Origin: Oscillospiraceae bacterium | GTDB lineage: Bacteria > Bacillota > Clostridia > Oscillospirales > Ruminococcaceae | Reading direction: 5' to 3' | Assembly (NCBI GenBank): GCA_009784825.1 | Contig: WQXO01000007.1 | Span: forward strand, 62,001 to 126,000 | DNA: 64,000 nucleotides | Shown here: piece by piece, positions 51,901-58,736 of the stretch | Numbering within the stretch: the stretch's first letter is position 1 | Layout of the letters: each line of letters begins with the position of its first letter | Made by a program: the position numbers and the translations under genes | Notes under the pieces: generated by a model | Seen by the model: only the letters and a program-made list of their open reading frames with translations | The model's database searches: none | Told to the model about the DNA's origin: nothing

Positions 51901-52248
51901 ATAGATATAGAATTCTACGGAGATATAGAAAAAAATCTGCCCTCTCGAGAGCATACCGGTGAAATACTGAACGATATGTTAATAATACTTGAGGAGCATT
52001 ACGGACACAAGCCGATAATATACGCTACCATGAAATCGTATAACCTGTACATTAAAAACGAATATGAGGAATACCCGATTTGGATAAGAGATGTGATTAA
52101 AAAGCCGGTTCTCCCCGATGGGAGGGAATGGGTGTTCTGGCAGTATTCCCACCGTGAAACCTTAAACGGTTATGACGGGGTTGAAAGGTTCATTGATATG
52201 AATGTGTTTTACGGTTCGACATATGAGCTTAGGGAACTTACAGATTAA
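48988..52248 (+). CDS. Fusion of a P-type calcium-like ATPase with a C-terminal GH25 muramidase
   Basis: 1086 residues in one uninterrupted frame. Residues 1-845 form a complete P2A/PMCA-type ATPase: LTGESVPAEKD, helix 4 VPEGLPTIVAVSLS, SDKTGTLTENRM (Asp349), VTGDGINDAPAIKNADVGIA, helix 6 INIIMDGPPALTLGLEP, ending LTELVKLVRR. Then an eleventh membrane helix (849-871) and a GH25 lysozyme domain (884-1086) with all motifs: RGVDVSSYQGVIDW, FAFIKATEG, GAYHFFSYD, the catalytic pair in PPVIDIEFYG, and WQYS. An odd number of helices puts the muramidase outside the cell, where its substrate is. Probably formed by fusion of two adjacent genes (inference). It overlaps convergent comF by 11 bases. Confidence 0.93.
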   Translation: MNAYIESKETLVKTYNTDMLSGLTDEQAVKNAAEFGVNSLTKKKPVSLLKRIWLASTEPMLILLIVAALIAVTVNIIRYSAGGHFDWPECIGIFVAIILSVAIAVIMEGKSAKAFEALNKINEDIVVKVIRNGSTVMLNQKDIVVGDILIISTGDRVPADGRLISSSELHADESMLTGESVPAEKDSEAVITDVKTPLAERVNMLYSGTFITSGFGQLIVTGVGDSTEFGKIAGELNNKKSDSEKSTPLQEKLARMSKLITLFGVIAAAIVFVVQLINFSKNGVLHFEEVMDAFVTSIVLIVAAVPEGLPTIVAVSLSINIIKLAKQNALVKKMIACETVGCVNIICSDKTGTLTENRMTVVNEITSDIIIKNIQINSTAELGEDNTFIGNPTECALLVRAGDYKKARREAEIVTVMPFSSQEKMMTTVVLENSDNVSYYKGSPERIMALCDDYSAEEEIIAYEEKSCRIIAFAHSINSGSPQFDGFAAIADPIREEVYEAAENCFRAGIEIKMLTGDNIITATAIANELHLLDGGKIAVEARELEELSDEELAEKIKNIAVIARSTPTIKMRVVKLLKEAGNVIAVTGDGINDAPAIKNADVGIAMGIAGTEVSKEASDIVLLNDSFATIARAIEWGRGIYENFKRFIVFQLTVNVSSVTVVLASVLMGLKEPFTALQLLWINIIMDGPPALTLGLEPPHKNLMDNPPVKRSENIVSKKLLARIGVSGLYISVVFLLQYTVNFLGATDEQRMTVLFALFAMFQLFNSFNCRVLGNESIFPTFFKNKIMLAAVSVTFVMQILIIQFAGDFFKVIPLSFDMWVRVIAVASSVIVLTELVKLVRRAGKKALYVIVPVIVVLSVLCLLLYNGVIWFNNPSTQKYPVRGVDVSSYQGVIDWEILADNNIDFAFIKATEGSSHVDEKFAYNWEKALSDTDLLIGAYHFFSYDSSGITQAENFIKTVPIVSGTLPPVIDIEFYGDIEKNLPSREHTGEILNDMLIILEEHYGHKPIIYATMKSYNLYIKNEYEEYPIWIRDVIKKPVLPDGREWVFWQYSHRETLNGYDGVERFIDMNVFYGSTYELRELTD

Positions 52249-52858
52249 CTGCCGCAATGACCGCCGTGTATACCTTTTCCGCACCTGCAAAGCGAAGAAT
52301 TTCCGCCGCCTCTTCGAGTGTTGAGCCGGTCGCACGAACATCGTCAATGAGAAGTATGTTTTTTGCGATTTTGTGATTTTTCGTAACAGTAAATGCACCT
52401 TTAAGATTCTCACGGCGTTCTTCCGCTGTGAGGTCTTTTTGTGTTTCGGTATTGCGGATTTTTTTGAGTAGTTTCACGTCGCAGGGAATGTTCATTAATT
52501 GACCGAGTTCCTCTGCGACTAATGCGGGCGGATTATATCCGCTTATTTTTATTCGATGTTTACTCGCGGGAATACAAGTTATTAAATCAATATTTATATC
52601 AAGAATATCGTATATCAGTTTAGCGGCGGCGGACACTGCGTAACCGTTGCCACCCTCCTTTATGCTGAAAATAAACGGTTTAATCTTCTCGGTGTATTCA
52701 AACACTGCAATATTATCCGAATCGTTTTTGTGAAATTCATAATTGTCGATACAGGAATTGCACCAGTAGGCATTATATGTGATTATCTCGTTACAAAACG
52801 GACAGCGGTTCGGGTAAAGAACGTCAAGTGCGAGGCGTTTTAACTCGTAAGCGGTCAT
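52238..52858 (-). CDS. ComF-family phosphoribosyltransferase-like protein
   Basis: 206 residues. N-terminal zinc finger CPFCNEIITYNAYWCNSC, then a PRTase fold with the PRPP motif ILLIDDVRATGSTLEEAAEI. ComF proteins bind PriA and are needed for single-stranded DNA handling in natural transformation. It overlaps the recD2 stop by 4 bases, so the two are coupled, and overlaps the 3' end of the convergent ATPase-GH25 gene by 11 bases. Whether the host is competent is not shown. Confidence 0.9.
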   Translation of the reverse strand: MTAYELKRLALDVLYPNRCPFCNEIITYNAYWCNSCIDNYEFHKNDSDNIAVFEYTEKIKPFIFSIKEGGNGYAVSAAAKLIYDILDINIDLITCIPASKHRIKISGYNPPALVAEELGQLMNIPCDVKLLKKIRNTETQKDLTAEERRENLKGAFTVTKNHKIAKNILLIDDVRATGSTLEEAAEILRFAGAEKVYTAVIAAVNL

Positions 52859-55056
52859 TCGTCCTCCTGTGTCATCAACGTCCGCAAGCAGGAATAACGG
52901 ATTGTTTTTTTATCGTTGTTCGTCATTTGTAATATAGTTTCTGCCCTGCCTACGATAATTAATAAATCCCTCGCCCTTGTTACTCCCGTGTATAACAGAC
53001 TGCGGTATAACAGTTTCCTTGCGGCTGTCGGGAGCGGCAGAATTACTGCCCTGTACTCACTGCCTTGACTCTTATGGACGGTTATTGCAAAAGCGTGTTC
53101 GATTTTATTAAACAGTCCGGGTGGGATTGCCGCTACTCTGCCGTCGAAGTTTACGATTAGACTACCCGAGTGGCGGTCAATGTCGGTGATTATTCCAATA
53201 TCGCCGTTAAACACACCCATGCCCCTTTCGCCGCCACGCTTCCACTCGATATTATAATCGTTGACGGTCTGCATGACCTTGTCGCCTATTCGGAATGTCA
53301 CATCGAAATACTTCACCTCACGTTTTTTAACCGAAGCAGGGTTAATTGCACTTTGTAACGATTTATTGAGCTCACGTGTTCCCGCTTGACCCATTTTTGT
53401 CGGGGTCAGCACTTGTATGTCTTCTATCGGGTTGAACCCGTAAGCGTCGGGTAAGCGTGTTTGTACCAATCCTGTAACAGTTTTTGATATTTCGTCCTCG
53501 GTGTTGCAATTAATAAAGAAGAAGTCCTTGTCACGAACGTTCAACTCGGGGGCAGTGCCATTGACAATACTGTGGGCGTTTGTGACAATCAGACTTTCGG
53601 CAGCTTGGCGGAAAATTTCGGTCAGCCTTATGCTTTCAATTTTTTTCGATGCTATTAAGTCCCTTAGAATATTCCCTGCACCCACTGACGGTAATTGGTC
53701 GGAATCGCCCACCATTATTAACTTTGAATCGTTCTTCACAGCACGCAGAAGTGATTCAAATAAAAGTGTGTCTACCATTGACATTTCATCAATTATTATA
53801 ACATCGGATTTAATTGGGTTGAGCTCGTTTTTCTTGAACTTCAGCATGTTTTCCTGTGAGGCATCTACTTCTAATAATCGGTGAATAGTCATCGCTCTTT
53901 CACCTGTTAATTCTGACATGCGTTTCGCCGCTCTCCCTGTGGGGGCGGCTAATGATAATGTGTTTCTTTTACGCTTAAGCAGTTGAATTACGGCGTTAAG
54001 CGTGGTGGTTTTACCTGTACCGGGCCCGCCTGTTAAAATCAGCAGATTGTTCCCTAAGCAACCGTTGATTGCCGCCTTTTGAAGAGTTTCATAGGTTATG
54101 CCCTCTGCCCATTCTATACCCGCAATTTCCTCGGAAAAGTCAGCCGTGACTTTCGGGTTAAACTTGAGCATTTTATTAAGCTTATCCGTTATATATTGCT
54201 CTGCCTTGTAGTAGGCGGCGAGATAGACAAATTCGTGCTTACTGATGTCTAAAACATAGAAGCGACCCTCGTCCACCCCTTCGTATAGACCTATGTCAAA
54301 AGCGTCACGGGTTAAACCGATATACTCGATTGCACAATCACGTAGCTGGCTCATAGGAAGGCAGGTATGCCCCATACCCGTGTTACTGAGGAGAATATGC
54401 GAGATTGCCGCTTTAACACGGTTGATGGCGTTGGTGTCAATCCCGAACGCTTCGGCTAATTTATCGGCAGTTTCAAATTCAAGCTCTATCCCCTCTTCAC
54501 AAAGAATGAACGGGTTCTCTTTAATTAATGCGATTGATGAGGTGTTGTACCTCTGCCATACCGCAATTGCCGTTGCGGGGCTTATACCGTATTCTGAGAG
54601 GAACGACATCACTGTGTTGACACCGCACAGCTTTCGATATTGTGTTCCGTAGGATATGGCTTTGTCAAGTGTTATGCCTTTGATTTCGTGCAGGCGTTCG
54701 GGGGTGTTTTCGATAATGTCGAGTGTGCTTGTCCCGAATTTTTCTGTGATTTTTATAGCGGTTTTAACCCCGATACCGGATATTATTCCGGAACCGAGGT
54801 AACGTGATATTTCTTCAACTGTTTCGGGAGGTGTGCGTTCTACCGTTTGTGCCTTGAACTGCTCACCGTATTTCGTGTCGATAATAAATGTTCCCGTAAG
54901 CAACAGCTTCTCCCCCTCGGCAATATCGCCGAGAACTCCCTTAACGGTAATCGGACTGCCGTCACAATCTAACTCAAGAATGATAAAGCCGTTTTCTGCG
55001 TTTTTGAATATGACACTGTCCACAATTCCCGATATTGTTTTTACGGTTTCGTCCAT
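52855..55056 (-). CDS. recD2: RecD2-type ATP-dependent DNA helicase
   Basis: 733 residues, the length of RecD2 (RecD without RecBC). N-terminal OB-like part (ISGIVDSVIFKNAENGFIIL), a helix-hairpin-helix region (LGSGIISGIGVKTAIKITE), Walker A LTGGPGTGKTTTLNAV, motif II IIDEMSMVDTLL, GDSDQLPSVGAG and motif VI FAITVHKSQGSEYRAVIL. A 5'-3' helicase for replication-fork and repair work. Start ATG 55056 lies inside the 3' end of a small membrane-protein gene (16-base overlap) and has no near SD, so it is probably translationally coupled. Confidence 0.94.
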   Translation of the reverse strand: MDETVKTISGIVDSVIFKNAENGFIILELDCDGSPITVKGVLGDIAEGEKLLLTGTFIIDTKYGEQFKAQTVERTPPETVEEISRYLGSGIISGIGVKTAIKITEKFGTSTLDIIENTPERLHEIKGITLDKAISYGTQYRKLCGVNTVMSFLSEYGISPATAIAVWQRYNTSSIALIKENPFILCEEGIELEFETADKLAEAFGIDTNAINRVKAAISHILLSNTGMGHTCLPMSQLRDCAIEYIGLTRDAFDIGLYEGVDEGRFYVLDISKHEFVYLAAYYKAEQYITDKLNKMLKFNPKVTADFSEEIAGIEWAEGITYETLQKAAINGCLGNNLLILTGGPGTGKTTTLNAVIQLLKRKRNTLSLAAPTGRAAKRMSELTGERAMTIHRLLEVDASQENMLKFKKNELNPIKSDVIIIDEMSMVDTLLFESLLRAVKNDSKLIMVGDSDQLPSVGAGNILRDLIASKKIESIRLTEIFRQAAESLIVTNAHSIVNGTAPELNVRDKDFFFINCNTEDEISKTVTGLVQTRLPDAYGFNPIEDIQVLTPTKMGQAGTRELNKSLQSAINPASVKKREVKYFDVTFRIGDKVMQTVNDYNIEWKRGGERGMGVFNGDIGIITDIDRHSGSLIVNFDGRVAAIPPGLFNKIEHAFAITVHKSQGSEYRAVILPLPTAARKLLYRSLLYTGVTRARDLLIIVGRAETILQMTNNDKKTIRYSCLRTLMTQEDE

Positions 55057-55178
55057 ATTTTTGTATCTTTTTCTTTCCTGTATATAATTTTGATTATGAA
55101 TTTACAAAGCATATTTACTGCTTGGATTGCACCGAATACTCCGAAGAATATTAATAAAAATAAGAAAAGTTCATTCAT
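55041..55178 (-). CDS. Small membrane protein (45 residues) upstream of recD2
   Basis: Frame MNELFLFLLIFFGVFGAIQA followed by a second hydrophobic run (MLCKFIIKIIY) and a basic tail (RKEKDTKIWTKP). SD AGGGGTG lies seven bases before the ATG. Its stop lies 13 bases inside recD2, giving an overlap that may serve to start recD2 translation. It may be a real small protein or a leader peptide; no family recognised. Confidence 0.55.
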   Translation of the reverse strand: MNELFLFLLIFFGVFGAIQAVNMLCKFIIKIIYRKEKDTKIWTKP

Positions 55179-55194
55179 ATAAAACACCCCTGAC

Positions 55195-55235
55195 GACAAT
55201 TGACAGTTCACAATTGATAGTTAACAGTTGATGTA
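55195..55235 (-). repeat. Diverged AATTGACAAT repeat block
   Basis: ACAATTGACAGTTCACAATTG then ATAGTTAACAGTTGATG between prmA and the small membrane-protein gene; same family as 34393 and 44608. Confidence 0.6.
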
Positions 55236-55253
55236 TTATTATATGTGACTTAG

Positions 55254-56087
55254 TTAATTTTTGATACAGACTAAGGCAACCCAGTCTTCCTTTTCACGGG
55301 TTTCAATGATTATATAACCGGCATTGTTCAAGGCTTTTGTCACTTCGGGTAAACGGGTGTTGATAATTCCCGATAAGAGAAGCTTGTTGCTTTTCGGGAA
55401 TACACCTACCATTGAAATAATTATATCTGCGGTTATATTTGCGATTATTATGTCGTTGTCGTCGCCGAGTTCTTTTTGCAATGCTCTGTCGGCGGTTAAA
55501 TCACCGCAGAATATCCTGTAGTTTTTGATATTGTTCGTGTCGAGCGTTTCTTTCGTGATGCGAGTGGCGTTTTCGGATATGTCAATTGCGGTAATTCTAT
55601 CTGCACCGAGTAACCCTGCCGCCGCCGAGAGAATTCCGCTTCCGCACCCTATATCTGTTACATTATCGCCCGCTTTCACATGGTCTGACAGAAGTTCAAG
55701 ACACAGATATGTCGAGGCGTGCTGACCCGTTCCGAAAGCTGAGCCGGGGTCTATTGTCAGCTGACAGTTGATAGTGGACAGTGTACAGTTATCGGTTTCC
55801 CATGTGGGTAAAATCGTCAACTTTCCTACGTTAAACGGCTTGAAGTATTGCTTCCAGTTGTTTGCCCAGTCCTCCTCGGCGACATATCCTGTCTTATATT
55901 CATAACCGAGATTTTGCACTTTTGAAAGAGTACCCCTGCCCTGCTCGTTGTCTTCGAGGTAAACTGTTATGTTCGGGAAACCCCCGCTGTCGAGTTCAAA
56001 TCCGGTTATTCCCAAATCCAAAAGACGTGAAGTCATAAGCTCCACGTCTTGATTAGTTGTGTCAATTGTAAGTTTAATAAAGTTCAT
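55254..56087 (-). CDS. prmA: Ribosomal protein L11 methyltransferase
   Basis: 277 residues. The substrate-recognition N-terminal domain with EEDWANNWKQYFKPFNVGKL is followed by the Rossmann methyltransferase: DPGSAFGTGQHASTYLCLEL, VTDIGCGSGILSAAAGLLGA and IIANITADIIISM. It trimethylates L11. Residues about 98-112 (DNCTLSTINCQLT) are unlike other PrmA proteins and are encoded by a copy of the AATTGACAAT-type repeat (about 55752-55792) inserted in frame directly before the SAM-binding motif. It follows the metalloprotease-like gene by three bases. Confidence 0.94.
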   Translation of the reverse strand: MNFIKLTIDTTNQDVELMTSRLLDLGITGFELDSGGFPNITVYLEDNEQGRGTLSKVQNLGYEYKTGYVAEEDWANNWKQYFKPFNVGKLTILPTWETDNCTLSTINCQLTIDPGSAFGTGQHASTYLCLELLSDHVKAGDNVTDIGCGSGILSAAAGLLGADRITAIDISENATRITKETLDTNNIKNYRIFCGDLTADRALQKELGDDNDIIIANITADIIISMVGVFPKSNKLLLSGIINTRLPEVTKALNNAGYIIIETREKEDWVALVCIKN

Positions 56088-56090
56088 AAT

Positions 56091-56618
56091 TTATGCTGAT
56101 GCGTTGTAAATACTGCCTTTCTTCCTCGTTATATCCTCTGCACCCACTCTGAATAAATCAATGTAATCCGGGTTAACATATTTCGTAACCGTCCTTGTTT
56201 CGCCACCCGCTACGTAGGATTTTCCGCATTCGTGGCATGTCCCGTATATAATTCTCACCGATTGTGAGACCACTTCCATGTTGTTTTCCTTGGCACGCTG
56301 CTGCTCGTTGCGGACATGCTCTTGCTCGTGGGCACGAACCATGTGTGCCGCTTCGTCCGGGGACATTTTTGTGGGGGCTTGGAAAGACACCGTTCCGTCA
56401 CCCGATTTGTCTTGGTAGCGGCGGTTCTTGCAGGCTTCACATTCGCATAACGGGCAATCCCCGTCAAACCCGTCACGTTTCCTCGCAAAAGGAATCTTAT
56501 GCCCGTTTTTGTCAGTCGCCTGCTGTTGTTCTTTTATAGCCTCGTTACGTGCTTCCTTACTGCCCGGAAGCCGCAGGATTTCATGTTCAACAATGTTGTT
56601 AAATATCGACATATTCAT
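56091..56618 (-). CDS. Putative SprA-related metalloprotease-like protein (HEXXH)
   Basis: 175 residues. Four Cys in CPLCECEACKNRRY and two in YGTCHECGKSY can bind metal. RAHEQEHVRNEQ contains HEXXH (HEQEH), and SYVAGGETRTVTKYV resembles the YAVGGEV block of the SprA-related putative metalloproteases, where RAHEQAH is conserved (family knowledge; match by eye only). No signal peptide. SD GAGGGAG. First gene of an operon with prmA. The promoter at 56655-56683 probably also serves recD2 and comF. Confidence 0.65.
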   Translation of the reverse strand: MNMSIFNNIVEHEILRLPGSKEARNEAIKEQQQATDKNGHKIPFARKRDGFDGDCPLCECEACKNRRYQDKSGDGTVSFQAPTKMSPDEAAHMVRAHEQEHVRNEQQRAKENNMEVVSQSVRIIYGTCHECGKSYVAGGETRTVTKYVNPDYIDLFRVGAEDITRKKGSIYNASA

Positions 56619-56654
56619 AAAACTCCCTCGCTTCCTCTGTTTATAATTACTGCT

Positions 56655-56683
56655 ATTATAACAGCATGTGAATAAAAATGCAA
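56655..56683 (-). promoter_or_regulatory. Promoter of the metalloprotease-like/prmA operon
   Basis: On the minus strand TTGCAT (56678-56683), 17 bases, TATAAT (56655-56660). Confidence 0.75.
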
Positions 56684-56772
56684 TAGTTATTTTGCAATTT
56701 TGTGCAAAAACACGGAAATTTTTAGTAAATTTGACATGGAAATTATATAAAAAAGAAATTTTTCAAAATAAC

Positions 56773-56801
56773 TTGACAAACTATTTCAAAGTGTGTATAA
56801 T
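56773..56801 (+). promoter_or_regulatory. Promoter of the four-tRNA cluster
   Basis: TTGACA (56773-56778), 17 bases, TATAAT (56796-56801), 23 bases before tRNA-Val. Confidence 0.88.
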
Positions 56802-56824
56802 GAGATATGCTGTAATGCAATTAA

Positions 56825-56897
56825 GGGAGCTTAGCTCAGCCGGGAGAGCACCTGCCTTACAAGCAGGGGGTCACAGGTTCGAGCCCTGTAGCTCCCA
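56825..56897 (+). tRNA. tRNA-Val(TAC)
   Basis: 73 nt: acceptor GGGAGCT/AGCTCCC, anticodon loop CCTTACAAG (TAC), TPsiC GGTTCGAGCC, discriminator A, no encoded CCA. Confidence 0.95.
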
Positions 56898-56904
56898 CTC
56901 CCGA

Positions 56905-56978
56905 GGTCCAGTAGTTCAGTTGGTTAGAACGCTAGCCTGTCACGCTAGAGGTCGAGGGTTCGAGTCCCTTCTGGATCG
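56905..56978 (+). tRNA. tRNA-Asp(GTC)
   Basis: 74 nt: acceptor GGTCCAG/CTGGATC (one G-T pair), anticodon loop CTGTCAC (GTC), TPsiC GGTTCGAGTCC, discriminator G. Confidence 0.95.
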
Positions 56979-56983
56979 TTTTT

Positions 56984-57056
56984 GCCCCTGTAGCTCAGTC
57001 GGTAGAGCAGTAGACTGAAAATCTACGTGTCGTTGGTTCAATTCCGACCGGGGGCA
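56984..57056 (+). tRNA. tRNA-Phe(GAA)
   Basis: 73 nt: acceptor GCCCCTG/CGGGGGC, anticodon loop CTGAAAA (GAA), TPsiC GGTTCAATTCC, discriminator A. Confidence 0.95.
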
Positions 57057-57090
57057 CGACGACAATGTACAATTGTCGGTCAATAGTTAA

Positions 57091-57163
57091 GCGGATTTAG
57101 CTCATTCGGTAGAGCGCCACCTTGCCAAGGTGGAGGTGACGAGTTCGAGCCTCGTAATCCGCT
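57091..57163 (+). tRNA. tRNA-Gly(GCC)
   Basis: 73 nt: acceptor GCGGATT/AATCCGC, anticodon loop TTGCCAA (GCC), TPsiC AGTTCGAGCCT, discriminator T. A short AATTGTC repeat separates it from tRNA-Phe. It is the tRNA nearest the recombinase module and a possible integration target. Confidence 0.95.
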
Positions 57164-57176
57164 GGCAATTATACAG

Positions 57177-57212
57177 TCCTCAAACCCGGTGTTTATGTGG
57201 GTTTGGGGATTT
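57177..57212 (+). terminator. Terminator of the tRNA cluster
   Basis: CCTCAAACCC / GGGTTTGGGG followed by ATTTTTCTTTTTT. Confidence 0.85.
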
Positions 57213-57253
57213 TTCTTTTTTGTTAAATTCTCATTCTTCCCATTATCTTCCCA

Positions 57254-58462
57254 TTAAATCGTTTGACTTGCCTGCCGATAAGCGTTCGATAGGATTTCAC
57301 AATTGCGGCTTGCTGTGTTCCTGTGCCCGTAGCAGTTTAAAGTCGTAGAAACGGAAGTGTGCCCTAATAAACGTGAAACTGTTACGATGTCAACGCCCGC
57401 TTGGAGCAATGTTGATGCCGCCAGATGACGAAGACTGTGCAAATCACAAAAACGAAAACCATTACATATGCAGAAATCTTTAAACCACTTATACGGAAGT
57501 GTCGGGCAGAGCAGATTACCATTCCACGATGAAAACACCATATCATAACCCGTGTTAATCCACTTGTTCGCAAGTTGTAACTTCTGTTCATTCTGCCATG
57601 ATTTATAATTGCATAACATATCAACAATATGTTTCGGTAAGCCGGCAATGGTACGCTGTGATTCTTCGGTTTTAGTTTCACCTACATGAGTGCCGATTGA
57701 CTTAGTATATTTCACCGCCTGACGAATTGTTATACTGCCATAATCCAAGTCCACATCACGCCATTCAAGCCCGAGCAGTTCTCCGCGTCTGACACCTGTA
57801 TGAGCCATTAGGTTAATAAGCATTCGCAGTACAATGTTATCCGTTGATTCGAGAGCGACTAAAATCTGCCCCATTTCTTCAATGGTATAGATTTCTTTTC
57901 GCTTTTTACGTTCAGTCGGTAATTCCACCTGACTACAAGGGTTTCGGTCAACCATGTCAAACCGTAAAGCCCGCTTAAACACATTAGAAATAAAACCTAA
58001 ATGAAGTTGCTTGCGTTTTCTGCTCAATGGTTTTCCCGCTACTTTAGATTTCTGCTTACTCCTGCCGTTAGTCATCAAGCTGTCGATGAAAAATTGAATT
58101 TGCCGTGCGGTAATTTCCCCGATTTGCATATATCCGAATTCTTTATATATGCGTGGTGCAATCCGCCTATAAGTATCAAAGGTAATCGGTGACAAACTGC
58201 TTTTTGCTCCGTTTAACCATTCCTCTGCAAGAGCTTCAAACTTAATTGTATTATCAGTGAACCTTTTACTTTTGCACTCCATTCGGAACAATACAACTGC
58301 CTCTTGTAACGCTTCAGCGATTTGTTTATTATTTCTTTGTTCGGGGTTAGGATACCACATTGTTGAGCGGACTATCTGCTTACCGTGAATATCACGTCCC
58401 ATTGTTATGCGTATTTCGTACCCGCCATCGGTTTTTGAGCGGGTATGTTTTATTTTTACCAT
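57254..58462 (-). CDS. Site-specific tyrosine recombinase (Tn916/phage-type integrase)
   Basis: 402 residues. N-terminal arm-binding domain (IKHTRSKTDGGYEIRITMGR), core-binding SAM-like domain (about 70-175) and catalytic domain with Arg in HTGVRRGELLGLEW, the HSLRHLAASTLLQAGVDIVT block (His, Arg), VSRLLGHTSVSTTL (His) and the nucleophile Tyr in LNCYGHRNT. Full length and apparently intact. SD AAGGAGG is presented in the loop of a 7-bp hairpin (58463-58485). The gene ends about 90 bases from tRNA-Gly, the classical position of an integrative element's int gene. Confidence 0.93.
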   Translation of the reverse strand: MVKIKHTRSKTDGGYEIRITMGRDIHGKQIVRSTMWYPNPEQRNNKQIAEALQEAVVLFRMECKSKRFTDNTIKFEALAEEWLNGAKSSLSPITFDTYRRIAPRIYKEFGYMQIGEITARQIQFFIDSLMTNGRSKQKSKVAGKPLSRKRKQLHLGFISNVFKRALRFDMVDRNPCSQVELPTERKKRKEIYTIEEMGQILVALESTDNIVLRMLINLMAHTGVRRGELLGLEWRDVDLDYGSITIRQAVKYTKSIGTHVGETKTEESQRTIAGLPKHIVDMLCNYKSWQNEQKLQLANKWINTGYDMVFSSWNGNLLCPTLPYKWFKDFCICNGFRFCDLHSLRHLAASTLLQAGVDIVTVSRLLGHTSVSTTLNCYGHRNTASRNCEILSNAYRQASQTI

Positions 58463-58485
58463 CGCGATTCCTCCTTAAAATCGCG
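58463..58485 (-). promoter_or_regulatory. Hairpin with SD in the loop at the integrase start
   Basis: CGCGATT and AATCGCG form a 7-bp stem whose loop is TTAAGGAGG; the start codon follows at once. Confidence 0.55.
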
Positions 58486-58559
58486 GTACATTTTCACATG
58501 ATTATTTTACCATAATTAAATCCTTTTGTCAAATCTAATGCACTGCTTCTTTAGTTTGC

Positions 58560-58736
58560 TTATGCTTTGAAAACTGTGTTGTAGAGTGCTTTTTCGGGTA
58601 TCAGATATTTTTTACCCGCCATGAAACACGGTAATTCCCCTGTGATACACATTTGGCGGATACGGTATTCTGTTAATCCGTCAATAAGCATGGCGGCTTC
58701 TTTAATTGTGAGTAATCTATTTCTATCTTGGTTCAT
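58560..58736 (-). CDS. Excisionase-like small HTH protein
   Basis: 58 residues: MNQDRNRLLTIKEAAMLIDG, then LTEYRIRQMCITGELPCFMA and GKKYLIPEKALYN. This is the MerR/Xis-type winged helix of excisionases (LTIKEAA start, then a helix reading the groove and the GKKYLIP wing). Start ATGA overlaps the stop of the upstream recombinase by 4 bases. It lies between two recombinases and 97 bases before the integrase, matching an xis-int order. Confidence 0.82.
   Translation of the reverse strand: MNQDRNRLLTIKEAAMLIDGLTEYRIRQMCITGELPCFMAGKKYLIPEKALYNTVFKA

Noticed and set aside
57091-57163. att duplication of the tRNA-Gly 3' end
   Set aside because: The sequence GAGTTCGAGCCTCG was not found again to the right of the recombinases in this window.
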